Shown: piece by piece, positions 1 through 7,058 of the stretch | Numbering within the stretch: the first letter of the stretch is position 1 | Layout of the letters: every line of letters begins with the position of its first letter | Source of the DNA: Bacteroidales bacterium | GTDB lineage: Bacteria > Bacteroidota > Bacteroidia > Bacteroidales > Bacteroidaceae | Direction: 5' to 3' | Assembly (NCBI GenBank): GCA_004555055.1 | Contig: SFJN01000050.1 | Coordinates: 1 to 14,320 of the forward strand | Length of the DNA stretch: 14,320 bases | The notes under the pieces: generated by a model | What the model was told of the DNA's origin: nothing | What the model saw: the letters and a program-made list of their open reading frames with translations, nothing else | Database searches by the model: none | Program-made: the position numbers and the translations under genes

Positions 1-2
1 AT

Positions 3-62
3 TTTGTGTGGAGCGGCGCGGAAGAGCGTACGATGACCATGCATGGAAGTTTTGTGACTTAA
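3..62 (+). CDS. Possible 3' end of an upstream gene (partial)
   Basis: A reading frame enters from the left edge and stops at TAA (60-62), giving about 19 residues that end in HGSFVT. The tail is too short to identify. Another frame stays open from base 2 to a TGA at 182-184 that overlaps the rho start as ATGA, but it runs through the dispersed repeat at 91-140 and its translation looks unlike a protein. I therefore prefer the short frame as the real gene end. This call rests only on an open frame at the edge. Confidence 0.3.
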   Translation, partial: FVWSGAEERTMTMHGSFVT

Positions 63-90
63 CCGATGGAGCAGCGAGAGGAGAGGCAGA

Positions 91-140
91 GTTTACTCAG
101 ACTATGCCGAGCACAAGAAACGAAGGTAGCAATGCCAACG
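91..140 (+). repeat. Dispersed intergenic repeat, copy A
   Basis: This stretch upstream of rho shares a long pattern with DNA upstream of the aldo/keto reductase on the other strand (12201-12240). The shared pattern is GACTnTGCCGAG, then 3-4 bases, then AGAAACGAAGG, then a spacer and CCAAC. The copy ends about 40 bases before the rho start codon and points the same way as rho. It could be a mobile-type repeat, a conserved leader element or an RNA motif. The similarity was found by eye; no statistical test was run. Confidence 0.6.
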
Positions 141-180
141 TAAGCAAATACATATTCAGTATTCTCCATAAAACAAACAT

Positions 181-2250
181 ATGATAGACGAAGAGAAAGA
201 TTTTGATAGAACAGACGACGCTCCCCGCCGTCGACAGCGTATCATCTCACGCGATACGGAACGGGTATATTCCGCTTCGCAGGACCAAGGTGAGCGATTT
301 GATTCGGTAGAGACAGAGCGCTATATCAAAAGAGTTATACAGTCAAGGTCGAAGGAAGAACTTACGGCCGCCCTGCGTGCACTAAAGGAGCAGGCTATGC
401 CGAAGAAAAAGCGTGGGCGTCCCTCAAAGCGCGATCAGGAAGAACAGCGCATTTTAATGGAGACCATAGCACGGCATATGGACGAAATCAATGCTACGCG
501 TGCTGCGCTTACCGGCGATGTTTCCGGCCAGCCCCTTGACATCTTTGCTGATGTACCCTTGTTGGAGAACGACTCTGACGATGTCATGCAGCAAAATCAG
601 GAGCCCATGCCCGAAAACAAGGAAGAAACGGCTGCCCAGCCTGCCGACCAAGGCGAGGATGTGCCCGAATTTATCCGTATGCAGCAGGCCAGCCCCCAGC
701 CACTCCCCGCAGAGAATGTCTTGGAACAGCATGAGATTCCGGGTTTTATCCGTATGCAGCAGAAGGAAGGAAACCTCCCTGAAGACAAACCGGAGGGAGC
801 AGAGGTTCAGCACAAGGAAAAGGAGGAGGCCGCTTCCAACGTTCAGCAGGCTTCGACAACCCAAGAGGGAAGTTCCTCTACGCTTGCCATGCTTTGGAAC
901 CAGGGCATTGATTTCCATGTCATCCAGGACGTTCCGCAACTCTCCGGATTCGATATGGTGACGGACATGGTGCAGAGTCAGGAGCCTGCGGTGCAGCGCA
1001 ACGATGAAGTTCCCGATTATCTGGCCCGTACGCGTTCGTTCTTGAGCCGTGCCGGAGTACCGATGAACAATCGCATGCCCCAGCCGCAGCGCGTGGCAGA
1101 GCCTGTTCAGGAGCGCACTCCGATGCGCGAAATCACCATCGTTTGCGAAGGAGTGCTTGATGTGGGCGAAAAGGACAAGCAGGGAGTGTTACGGTCTTCC
1201 GACTACAACTATCTTGCATCGCCCGACGATGTGTTCATTTCCCTGCAGCAAGTACGGCAGTTTGCCCTCAAACGCGGCGACGTGGTGCAGTGCAAATGTC
1301 GTCCGCCTCGGGCAGGTGAGACCAAATACATCTTCCTCGAACCCATCACCGTCAACGGACTTGCTCCCCAGCGTGTCCGCGACCGTGTGAACTTCGAACA
1401 TCTCACCCCCCTGTTCCCCGACTCCCAATTCAAACTTTCCCGTGCCGGCACCCGTGCTCCCCTCAGTTGCCGTATCGTCGACCTCTTTGCCCCCATCGGA
1501 AAAGGGCAGCGCGCCCTCATCGTGGCACAGCCCAAGACCGGAAAGACCGTGTTGATGAAGCAGATTGCCAATGCCATTGCTGCAAACTACCCAGAAACCT
1601 ATCTGATGATGCTCCTTATCGACGAGCGTCCTGAGGAAGTTACCGATATGTCGCGCACTGTGAATGCCGAGGTCATCGCCTCAACCTTCGACGAGTCGGC
1701 GGCAAACCATACCCGCATAGCGCAGATTGTACTCGAAAAGGCAAAGCGAATGGTGGAATGCGGGCGTGATGTCGTCATCTTCCTCGACTCCATCACCCGT
1801 CTGGCACGTGCCTTCAACGCCATTACCCCCATGAGCGGACGCATACTTACCGGTGGTGTCGATGCCAATGCCCTGCAGATGCCGAAGCGCTTCTTCGGTG
1901 CTGCACGAAACATCGAGGGTGGCGGCTCGCTTACTATCATTGCCACCGCACTCATTGACACCGGAAGCAAGATGGACGAGGTCATCTTCGAGGAATTCAA
2001 GGGAACTGGAAACATGGAACTCCTCCTTGACCGCAACCTTGCCAACAAGCGCATATTCCCCGCCGTCAACCTTATCCAATCGAGCACGCGCCGCGAAGAC
2101 CTGCTCCTTGACGAGCAAACCGTCAACCGTATGTTCGTTACACGCAACTACATGGCAGACATGAGTCCGGTAGAAGCTATGAATTTCCTCAAGCGCCGTC
2201 TTGAGGACACTGTCAGCAACGAGGAATTCATTGCTACCATCAACCGTTGA
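181..2250 (+). CDS. rho: Transcription termination factor Rho with a long N-terminal disordered insertion
   Basis: Hexameric RNA helicase that ends untranslated transcripts. The C-terminal half is canonical. An S1/cold-shock RNA-binding domain lies at about residues 317-395. Walker A is at about 450-456 (QPKTGKT) and Walker B at 532-536 (VIFLD). The Q-loop/R-loop block at 558-615 contains GGVDANALQMPKRFFGAARN and EEFKGTGNMELLLDR, both nearly the same as in enterobacterial Rho. At 689 residues it is much longer than the roughly 420 of E. coli Rho. The extra length is a Gln/Glu/Pro-rich, low-complexity stretch at about 112-310, preceded by a basic AT-hook-like KKRGRPSKR (76-84). The insertion contains two near-copies of a short motif, PEFIRMQQ (162-169) and PGFIRMQQ (187-194). 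Long Rho insertions are known in Bacteroidetes, and the Bacteroides thetaiotaomicron one has been linked to phase separation. The gene stands alone and ends in a strong hairpin. Confidence 0.97.
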   Translation: MIDEEKDFDRTDDAPRRRQRIISRDTERVYSASQDQGERFDSVETERYIKRVIQSRSKEELTAALRALKEQAMPKKKRGRPSKRDQEEQRILMETIARHMDEINATRAALTGDVSGQPLDIFADVPLLENDSDDVMQQNQEPMPENKEETAAQPADQGEDVPEFIRMQQASPQPLPAENVLEQHEIPGFIRMQQKEGNLPEDKPEGAEVQHKEKEEAASNVQQASTTQEGSSSTLAMLWNQGIDFHVIQDVPQLSGFDMVTDMVQSQEPAVQRNDEVPDYLARTRSFLSRAGVPMNNRMPQPQRVAEPVQERTPMREITIVCEGVLDVGEKDKQGVLRSSDYNYLASPDDVFISLQQVRQFALKRGDVVQCKCRPPRAGETKYIFLEPITVNGLAPQRVRDRVNFEHLTPLFPDSQFKLSRAGTRAPLSCRIVDLFAPIGKGQRALIVAQPKTGKTVLMKQIANAIAANYPETYLMMLLIDERPEEVTDMSRTVNAEVIASTFDESAANHTRIAQIVLEKAKRMVECGRDVVIFLDSITRLARAFNAITPMSGRILTGGVDANALQMPKRFFGAARNIEGGGSLTIIATALIDTGSKMDEVIFEEFKGTGNMELLLDRNLANKRIFPAVNLIQSSTRREDLLLDEQTVNRMFVTRNYMADMSPVEAMNFLKRRLEDTVSNEEFIATINR

Positions 2251-2286
2251 CCATTTTGGCATACGGGCACTGATTTTTTAGGAAGT

Positions 2287-2335
2287 CCGGTACGGCACCT
2301 CTCTTTTCTGGGGGGTATCGTACCGGTTTTCTTTT
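2287..2335 (+). terminator. Intrinsic terminator after rho
   Basis: An 8-bp perfect stem, CCGGTACG (2287-2294) with CGTACCGG (2319-2326), is extended inward by weaker pairs. It is followed by TTTTCTTTT. It begins about 36 bases after the rho stop codon. Confidence 0.8.
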
Positions 2336-2533
2336 CCCCTCAGCCGCCCGGAATGTGAAAGGAATGTCCCATCCAGGTTGAGAACCTCTGAGTGTAGCCT
2401 TGCAGAAATCATCGTGAGTGTCAGAAATGGGCATACAATCATTTTGCCACATCATGTCATACGATTCCCATCTCATTTGTTCTCATTACGGGAAATATGG
2501 CGTCACCTCCTTTCCCATATGGGGAGGAATGCT
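2336..2533. other. Non-coding stretch between rho terminator and next promoter
   Basis: About 200 bases with no convincing gene. The open frames here are short, lack recognisable protein character and overlap each other on both strands. I see no tRNA or other known RNA in it. Confidence 0.5.
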
Positions 2534-2541
2534 TATCTTTG
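2534..2541 (+). promoter_or_regulatory. Candidate -7 promoter box (TATCTTTG)
   Basis: TATCTTTG is a full match to the Bacteroidetes housekeeping -7 consensus TAnnTTTG. There is no clear -33 TTTG box upstream. If used, the transcript would carry a leader of about 115 bases before the gene at 2662, containing the repeat-like stretch at 2546-2580 and the hairpin at 2590-2617. Confidence 0.5.
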
Positions 2542-2545
2542 CCAT

Positions 2546-2580
2546 GGCGAGAAGACGAAGTAAAACGAAGGATAATTCAA
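2546..2580 (+). repeat. Dispersed intergenic repeat, weak copy C
   Basis: Contains GGCGAG, then AAGTAAAACGAAGGATAATT followed by CAA. This resembles the core of copies A and B (GCCGAG, AGAAACGAAGG, AAT.CCAAC) in order and orientation, but with an insertion and several mismatches. It lies just downstream of a -7 box, so part of the likeness could reflect shared leader sequence. Confidence 0.35.
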
Positions 2581-2589
2581 TGTTTCTTG

Positions 2590-2625
2590 CCGGATGGAAA
2601 ATGTTTCTTCTGTCCGGTTATTTTA
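2590..2625 (+). other. Leader hairpin followed by a T-rich run
   Basis: CCGGA (2590-2594) pairs with TCCGG (2613-2617), and GAAA with TTTC inside the loop can add further pairs. The stem is followed by TTATTTTAT. It lies between a -7 box at 2534 and the start codon at 2662, so it could be an attenuator, the end of a small RNA, or just a stable leader. The stem is short. Confidence 0.35.
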
Positions 2626-2661
2626 TATCATCATTTATATAACCATTCATCTAAATAGTTC

Positions 2662-4062
2662 ATGATGAAAAAATTTTTATTGCTGACCCTTTGTGGGATT
2701 GGAGCGGCTGTCCATGCCCAGAACTTCGATGCCTACAAGTTCTATGACTTTTCAGAATCCACCTGGCAGGATTGTTATGGCGATGAATACCCAGCCATCG
2801 GCGATTTCTACCATGTCTCGTCCAACGGTCGCTTTGCCGTGGGATGTGACGACAACATCGGTACAGGGTGCTGCTTCTTTTGGGACGCTGCCGATCCCGA
2901 GGGGATTTCTTTCATCAACGAGGCGGACTTCAACCGTTATACCCTCCGCGACGTCAGCAACAGCGGTCTGATGGTCGGCAGTTTCGAGATTCGGGATGAG
3001 GAAGACCCGGAATCGCCCGTTGTGGTGTACCCCGGAATCTACACTCCTGAGGATGGTTGGAAGGCACTTCCCGTTCCTGAGGACTATTCCGAATACTATG
3101 CCGTCAATACCGATTTCCTCAACGACGCCCGTGCCATTTCGGCCGATGGAAGCGTCATTGCCGGACACTTCTACGTCACCCGTGGTTACAAGGACACTCC
3201 CTTCGGACTCCTTGAGCGCGTGGTGCATGCCCCGGCACTGTGGAAACGCAATGCGGAAGGCGAATACGAACTCACCATGCTCGACCAGATTTACAAGAAC
3301 AGCAAACTCTATGACAATGGGGAGTTGAAAACCGTGGAAGATTCGGTGAACTTCACCACCTTCATGGTCTACGACATCAGCGACGATGGTACGCTTATCT
3401 GTGGCATGAACGAGGCCGGAAGCGGTGGTTTCAACCCCGTCATCATCCGCGACGGACAGCTCATCCAACTTTTCGAGTGCGGCAATGAGGCGGAATACGA
3501 CGATGACGGCAATCTGATTGCAGAGGTGAACTTCAACGGAGGCATCTGCGGCACCATCGATGCGCACAACAATGTCTATGGCTATTACCAAACTGCCACG
3601 CTCGAGAACAAGTATTTTATGTATACCCCAGACGATGAAATGGTGTTTCTCGACGACTTTATTCTCTGTGGCGATGCCTTCGGGAACAAGTACAAGCAGT
3701 CGAACGGCAGCCTGCCTTACACCCGTGCCTGCAGCGATGACGGTAAGGTTCTTGTCGGCGGTGTCGTCATTAGCCTCGGATACGGTGTAGGTGAAGCCCC
3801 TGCACTCTTGCTTGCTGATGATTACCAGGTAGGAGTTCAGGGCGTGAATCCCGATGCTGTTGAAGTGGATATCGACATCAAGGGGCAACACCTCTTTGTC
3901 AATGGCCGTTACAGCACGGCAACTCTTTACGATGCTGCCGGACATCAGGTGGCTCGTGGTGGCCAGGGATATGTTTTCGCGCTGTCGAATATTCCTGCAG
4001 GCACATACATCGTACGGGTCGTTACAGCAGAGGGGGAGAAATCCTTCAAGTTCGTTCGATAG
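2662..4062 (+). CDS. Secreted HAF-like repeat protein with T9SS C-terminal sorting domain
   Basis: Exported protein of 466 residues. It has a typical Sec signal peptide with likely cleavage after HA-Q (residue 19). The body contains spaced copies of a short motif of the type S-x-DG-x-x-(V/I)-x-G: VSSNGRFAVG (52-61), VSNSGLMVG (98-106), ISADGSVIAG (159-168), ISDDGTLICG (239-248) and CSDDGKVLVG (357-366). Such spacing recalls HAF-type extracellular repeats and suggests a beta-propeller. The last ~65 residues (DIDIKGQHLFVNG ... LYDAAGHQVA ... IPAGTYIVRV) form a type A T9SS sorting domain, so the mature protein should be secreted or surface-attached. Two ATG codons lie in tandem (2662 and 2665), and either could be the start. 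Function and ligand are not known. A terminator separates it from the next gene, which is also a T9SS-type protein. Confidence 0.85.
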   Translation: MMKKFLLLTLCGIGAAVHAQNFDAYKFYDFSESTWQDCYGDEYPAIGDFYHVSSNGRFAVGCDDNIGTGCCFFWDAADPEGISFINEADFNRYTLRDVSNSGLMVGSFEIRDEEDPESPVVVYPGIYTPEDGWKALPVPEDYSEYYAVNTDFLNDARAISADGSVIAGHFYVTRGYKDTPFGLLERVVHAPALWKRNAEGEYELTMLDQIYKNSKLYDNGELKTVEDSVNFTTFMVYDISDDGTLICGMNEAGSGGFNPVIIRDGQLIQLFECGNEAEYDDDGNLIAEVNFNGGICGTIDAHNNVYGYYQTATLENKYFMYTPDDEMVFLDDFILCGDAFGNKYKQSNGSLPYTRACSDDGKVLVGGVVISLGYGVGEAPALLLADDYQVGVQGVNPDAVEVDIDIKGQHLFVNGRYSTATLYDAAGHQVARGGQGYVFALSNIPAGTYIVRVVTAEGEKSFKFVR

Positions 4063-4107
4063 CTTTCCGCATGCAGTCCCCCATAATTACTGTTTAGTTT
4101 GAAAGAG

Positions 4108-4161
4108 GGAGGAAAGGAAAGTTCCGTTGTAGGCGCTTTTCTTTCCTCCTTTGTCTTTTTT
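4108..4161 (+). terminator. Intrinsic terminator after the HAF-like gene
   Basis: A 14-bp stem with one G-U pair joins GGAGGAAAGGAAAG (4108-4121) with CTTTTCTTTCCTCC (4136-4149). A T-rich tail runs to 4161. Confidence 0.85.
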
Positions 4162-4168
4162 GCCTTTG

Positions 4169-4176
4169 TACTTTTT
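4169..4176 (+). promoter_or_regulatory. Possible -7 box (TACTTTTT)
   Basis: TACTTTTT differs from TAnnTTTG by its last base and lies 36 bases before the ATG at 4212. TTTG at 4150-4153 is about 15 bases upstream, closer than the usual -33 spacing. This would place the promoter directly against the preceding terminator. Confidence 0.3.
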
Positions 4177-4211
4177 TCCCATTGTACCTCTTTCACTTAC
4201 AGAAAGCCCAT

Positions 4212-5978
4212 ATGAAATATCTGAAATCCCTGTTATCGTCCATCCTTTTTTTGAGTACATTCCTTTCGCTCCGTGCCGAAGACGATTCCAGCATCCTTTT
4301 GGGCAACAGCACCAATCGTTCTGCATATCTCATTTCCGCAGGTACAGCAGGTGCTGCCGGTGCGGCATTGTGCTATGCCGATGCCACGCTCGCAGCCTTC
4401 AGAGGTTGTAGCATCAGTGGTTTCCGCCTCGACCTCTATGCCCCTACGGGCGAGGACTCGTTGCGGTTATTCGTAGCCCGTTCACTCGATGCCGAGCCTT
4501 TGGCCGAATGGGTGACAACTGGTGTGAAGAAGGGATGGAACACTGTTACGCTTGACATGCCGTTCACCATTCCCGACGACGGACCATTGGTTATGGGTTA
4601 TGAAATTCTCGGAGCCAGATACCTGCGGTATGCCGACCCTTTGCTCCCTTGTGAAGAATACAGACGCGTGAACGGAGGGGAATGGCAACCCGTAAAGGAC
4701 GCTATGAGGGCTTCGTTCCAGGCTGTCCTTACCGGAGAGCGTTTGCCGGAGCGCAATGTCCTGCTCACCTGGTCGCGTCTGCCGCATTATGGCTGGATGG
4801 GAAAGGACATGCGTTTTGAGGGCACTTTCGTAAACTTGGGGACGGAGGCTGTGGAGGAGTTCATCGTCGATGTGTCTTTAGGCGATGAGGTCCTGCATTC
4901 CGAGGCTTGCAGCACAGATGCGGTAGAGCCTCGAGGTTCCGGACGCTTTGCCTTCACTGTCCCCACGCCCTACCGGGATTTCCTTGGGAAGCTGACGTTG
5001 GCCGTGACGCAAGTCAACGGTGGTGACGATGCCAGCCCCGGCGACAACCTGTCGGAGGTGGCAGACTTCATGTGCAGAAAGGAGGATTTCACTCCGCGTA
5101 CCATACTCATGGAGGAATTCTCTACGGAAAACTGCACGAACTGCCCCAATGTCCACAAGAGTGTCATGCTCTTTGCACAGGACAGGACGGACATCATCGA
5201 GGTCATTCATCATGCCGGTTTTCTGACGGACAAACTTACGGTTCCCGAGAGCGAGGAAATGCTGTGGTTCTATCCTACGGACAAGCTCTATGCTCCTGCC
5301 GTCATGTTCGACCGTACAAATTTCGCTGATGCACTTCCCGACATCTATGCTGACGGTACCCCCGTGACGGGAATCACCCTCGAGGGTTTGAAACGCCAGT
5401 ATGCCGAAGCTGCGGAGGTTCCGGCCTTTGCCGCCCTTCGGCTGTTTGTAGATCCTGATGTCTGCGCTCGCACCATGCAGGTGGAAGTGATGGGCGACAT
5501 GTTGCTTCCTTTCGACGATGCCCTCGGCAATCTCCGTCTGAACGTCTATGTCACCGAAGACAGTATTGCCAGTCAGACGCAGCGTGGCGCTTCTGGCACA
5601 TACCATCATCGCCATGCCCTGCGGAAAGTCCTGACACCGGCGTGGGGAGATTCCGTTTCCGACGATTGCATTTCGGGCCGTTATGCTGTGGAAATCCCTG
5701 ACGGCTGGCAGTTCGAAAGGCTCAGCGTGGTGGCATTCCTTACGGCCTACGACGGCCACGATGCCAATCGTTCGCCCGTGTTGGCAGCCACCGAGTGCAG
5801 TGTCGGCGACGAGATAGTAGGCATTTATTCCCCCGTCTCAGCATCGGGCATCCCCTCCCCACAATGTTTCTATCATTCTGGTGGCGCCTTCTGCATCCCG
5901 TCGAAGGCCGCAGTCTACGACCTTTCCGGTCGCCGCGTTGCCGGACAAGCCCCCCGTGGCGTTTATATCATGAAGTGA
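4212..5978 (+). CDS. Omp28-related exported protein with short T9SS-type tail
   Basis: 588 residues from the ATG at 4212, which starts a clear signal peptide with likely cleavage at LRA-ED, about residue 22. The frame is open to an upstream TTG at 4182, but that start would put charged residues ahead of the signal. The N-terminal half (about 25-180) looks like a beta-sandwich. From about residue 296 there is an Omp28-like, thioredoxin-fold domain with the hallmark EEFSTENCTNCPNVHK; its CxxC cysteines are at about 308 and 311. Omp28 proteins are outer-membrane or surface proteins of Porphyromonas and Prevotella with unclear function. The C-terminus has VYDLSGRRVAGQ and PRGVYIM, typical of a T9SS sorting domain, but the protein ends right after GVYIMK, so the last strand usually seen is missing. 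A redox or adhesive role is possible but not shown. Confidence 0.85.
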   Translation: MKYLKSLLSSILFLSTFLSLRAEDDSSILLGNSTNRSAYLISAGTAGAAGAALCYADATLAAFRGCSISGFRLDLYAPTGEDSLRLFVARSLDAEPLAEWVTTGVKKGWNTVTLDMPFTIPDDGPLVMGYEILGARYLRYADPLLPCEEYRRVNGGEWQPVKDAMRASFQAVLTGERLPERNVLLTWSRLPHYGWMGKDMRFEGTFVNLGTEAVEEFIVDVSLGDEVLHSEACSTDAVEPRGSGRFAFTVPTPYRDFLGKLTLAVTQVNGGDDASPGDNLSEVADFMCRKEDFTPRTILMEEFSTENCTNCPNVHKSVMLFAQDRTDIIEVIHHAGFLTDKLTVPESEEMLWFYPTDKLYAPAVMFDRTNFADALPDIYADGTPVTGITLEGLKRQYAEAAEVPAFAALRLFVDPDVCARTMQVEVMGDMLLPFDDALGNLRLNVYVTEDSIASQTQRGASGTYHHRHALRKVLTPAWGDSVSDDCISGRYAVEIPDGWQFERLSVVAFLTAYDGHDANRSPVLAATECSVGDEIVGIYSPVSASGIPSPQCFYHSGGAFCIPSKAAVYDLSGRRVAGQAPRGVYIMK

Positions 5979-6004
5979 CGCTCCGCTCCAAAATAAAGGG
6001 GCAT

Positions 6005-6026
6005 TGTATCCCCTATGTATCCCCTA
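6005..6026 (+). repeat. Tandem 11-bp direct repeat
   Basis: TGTATCCCCTA occurs twice in a row just after the Omp28-like gene and before the two-way terminator. It may be chance or slippage. Confidence 0.55.
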
Positions 6027-6031
6027 ATGAA

Positions 6032-6075
6032 AAAGACCTCCGTACACACTTCCAAAAAAGTGTATGGAGGTCTTT
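6032..6075. terminator. Two-way terminator between convergent genes
   Basis: AAAGACCTCC pairs with GGAGGTCTTT (6066-6075). The stem continues inward over about six more pairs (GTACAC with GTGTAT) around an A-rich loop. T-runs flank the stem on both strands, and it sits between the ends of the Omp28-like gene (+) and the NigD-like gene (-). Confidence 0.85.
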
Positions 6076-6108
6076 CGTTGTATTCTGTGGGCGGCGTGCT
6101 GTGCGGTA

Positions 6109-6849
6109 TTATACGCCGCTGGGCTTCATGAGGTCGCGGCGTGCCACCTTAATTTTCAACGGGTCGGTCCCGTCGGCAAGCACAGTGACGTTGATGGAGT
6201 CAGAGCCGGGCACTTGAAGCAGTGTCTTGGCATCGTACGAGGTGATGAACTGCGTGCTTCCGGCAGCCGATTCCGTCTTGCTGCTGTGACGGTTGTAGAG
6301 GAGTCGGAGTATGGCAGTGTTCTGCTCGCTTTCGTTATATTCGAGCACCATGTTCACAGTGGGGCGGATGCCTTTCATGTCCTTTGCGGAATAATTACCG
6401 GTGACAATGGCATTGAGATATCCGTTGGCAGTCCACACCTGGTCCATACGGCTGATGGGGAAGATGCTGTCTGCGACATTGATGTTTTCAGCTTCGGCCT
6501 CTGCCGGAAGTTTGATGGGGAGCGTCTGGATGTACTGTCCGCCGCGGAGTTCCACCTCGCGGACGATGCTGCCCTTGTCGGTCTCTTCTACCTTGGTCCT
6601 GTCATATTCAAAGTAGAATTCGGCACGTTTGTTTTCGCCGAATCCCTTTCCGGAAGTTAGGTTGCTGACGCTGGCAGCGGTAGGGTAGGCGATGACGTTC
6701 CGGTCGCCGTAGAGGACGTAGGTGTCGCCCTGTTTGCCAATGGTGAACATGCCGTAGTAGGAGTTGACGCTATCCTCGTCGTCGTTGAGGCACGATACAA
6801 AAGAAGCGAGTACCATAAGGAAACCCGCAAAGGAAAGAAACTTTTTCAT
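6109..6849 (-). CDS. NigD-like surface lipoprotein
   Basis: 246 residues with a lipoprotein signal: a short basic start, a hydrophobic core and a lipobox with the lipidated cysteine at residue 20 (FVSC). The residues after it, LNDDED, are acidic and match the lipoprotein export signal that sends Bacteroidetes lipoproteins to the cell surface. The rest looks like two beta-rich domains, and length and N-terminal style fit the NigD-like family (named for a gene of the Prevotella nigrescens nigrescin locus). Most family members have no known function. The gene is monocistronic, transcribed away from the sigma factor operon with 209 bases between the two starts, and ends in the shared terminator. 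The family call is from overall likeness rather than a decisive motif. Confidence 0.7.
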   Translation of the reverse strand: MKKFLSFAGFLMVLASFVSCLNDDEDSVNSYYGMFTIGKQGDTYVLYGDRNVIAYPTAASVSNLTSGKGFGENKRAEFYFEYDRTKVEETDKGSIVREVELRGGQYIQTLPIKLPAEAEAENINVADSIFPISRMDQVWTANGYLNAIVTGNYSAKDMKGIRPTVNMVLEYNESEQNTAILRLLYNRHSSKTESAAGSTQFITSYDAKTLLQVPGSDSINVTVLADGTDPLKIKVARRDLMKPSGV

Positions 6850-7058
6850 TGAATGGTATTTTGTTGAATGTTTATGTTATATGTCGAATATCGATGGTGT
6901 GCAATGGTTACCGGACTATACGACTGTTATCCTAAAAATGCAAGAAACGGCAGATTATTGCACCGCGACAGGCGAAAATTCGCAGAAAACAGCGATATTT
7001 GCCCATATTCCGTGCAATGTTTACACGGTTCATTCATTCTTCTTTACAGAAAACCTTC
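6850..7058. promoter_or_regulatory. Divergent upstream region of the NigD-like gene and the sigma operon
   Basis: About 209 bases between two divergent start codons must hold both promoters. I find no perfect TAnnTTTG box in either direction. An imperfect palindrome, GCGAA..AA..TTCGC (6972-6983), lies near the middle and is a possible operator. ECF-dependent autoregulation, if present, would act here. Confidence 0.4.

Noticed and set aside
2..184. Open frame overlapping the rho start by ATGA
   Set aside because: It runs through the dispersed repeat and its translation is unlike a protein end; a shorter frame stopping at 62 is a better candidate for the upstream gene.
2752..3945. A 397-codon open frame on the - strand opposite the HAF-like gene
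   Set aside because: It lies wholly antisense to a gene with a signal peptide, repeats and a T9SS tail. Its translation has no recognisable domain, and the openness follows from codon bias of the real gene.
4878..5759. A 293-codon open frame on the - strand opposite the Omp28-like gene
   Set aside because: Antisense shadow of a well-supported gene, with no domain or signal.
6064..6660. A 198-codon open frame on the + strand opposite the NigD-like gene
   Set aside because: It overlaps the two-way terminator and runs antisense to a gene with a clear lipoprotein signal.
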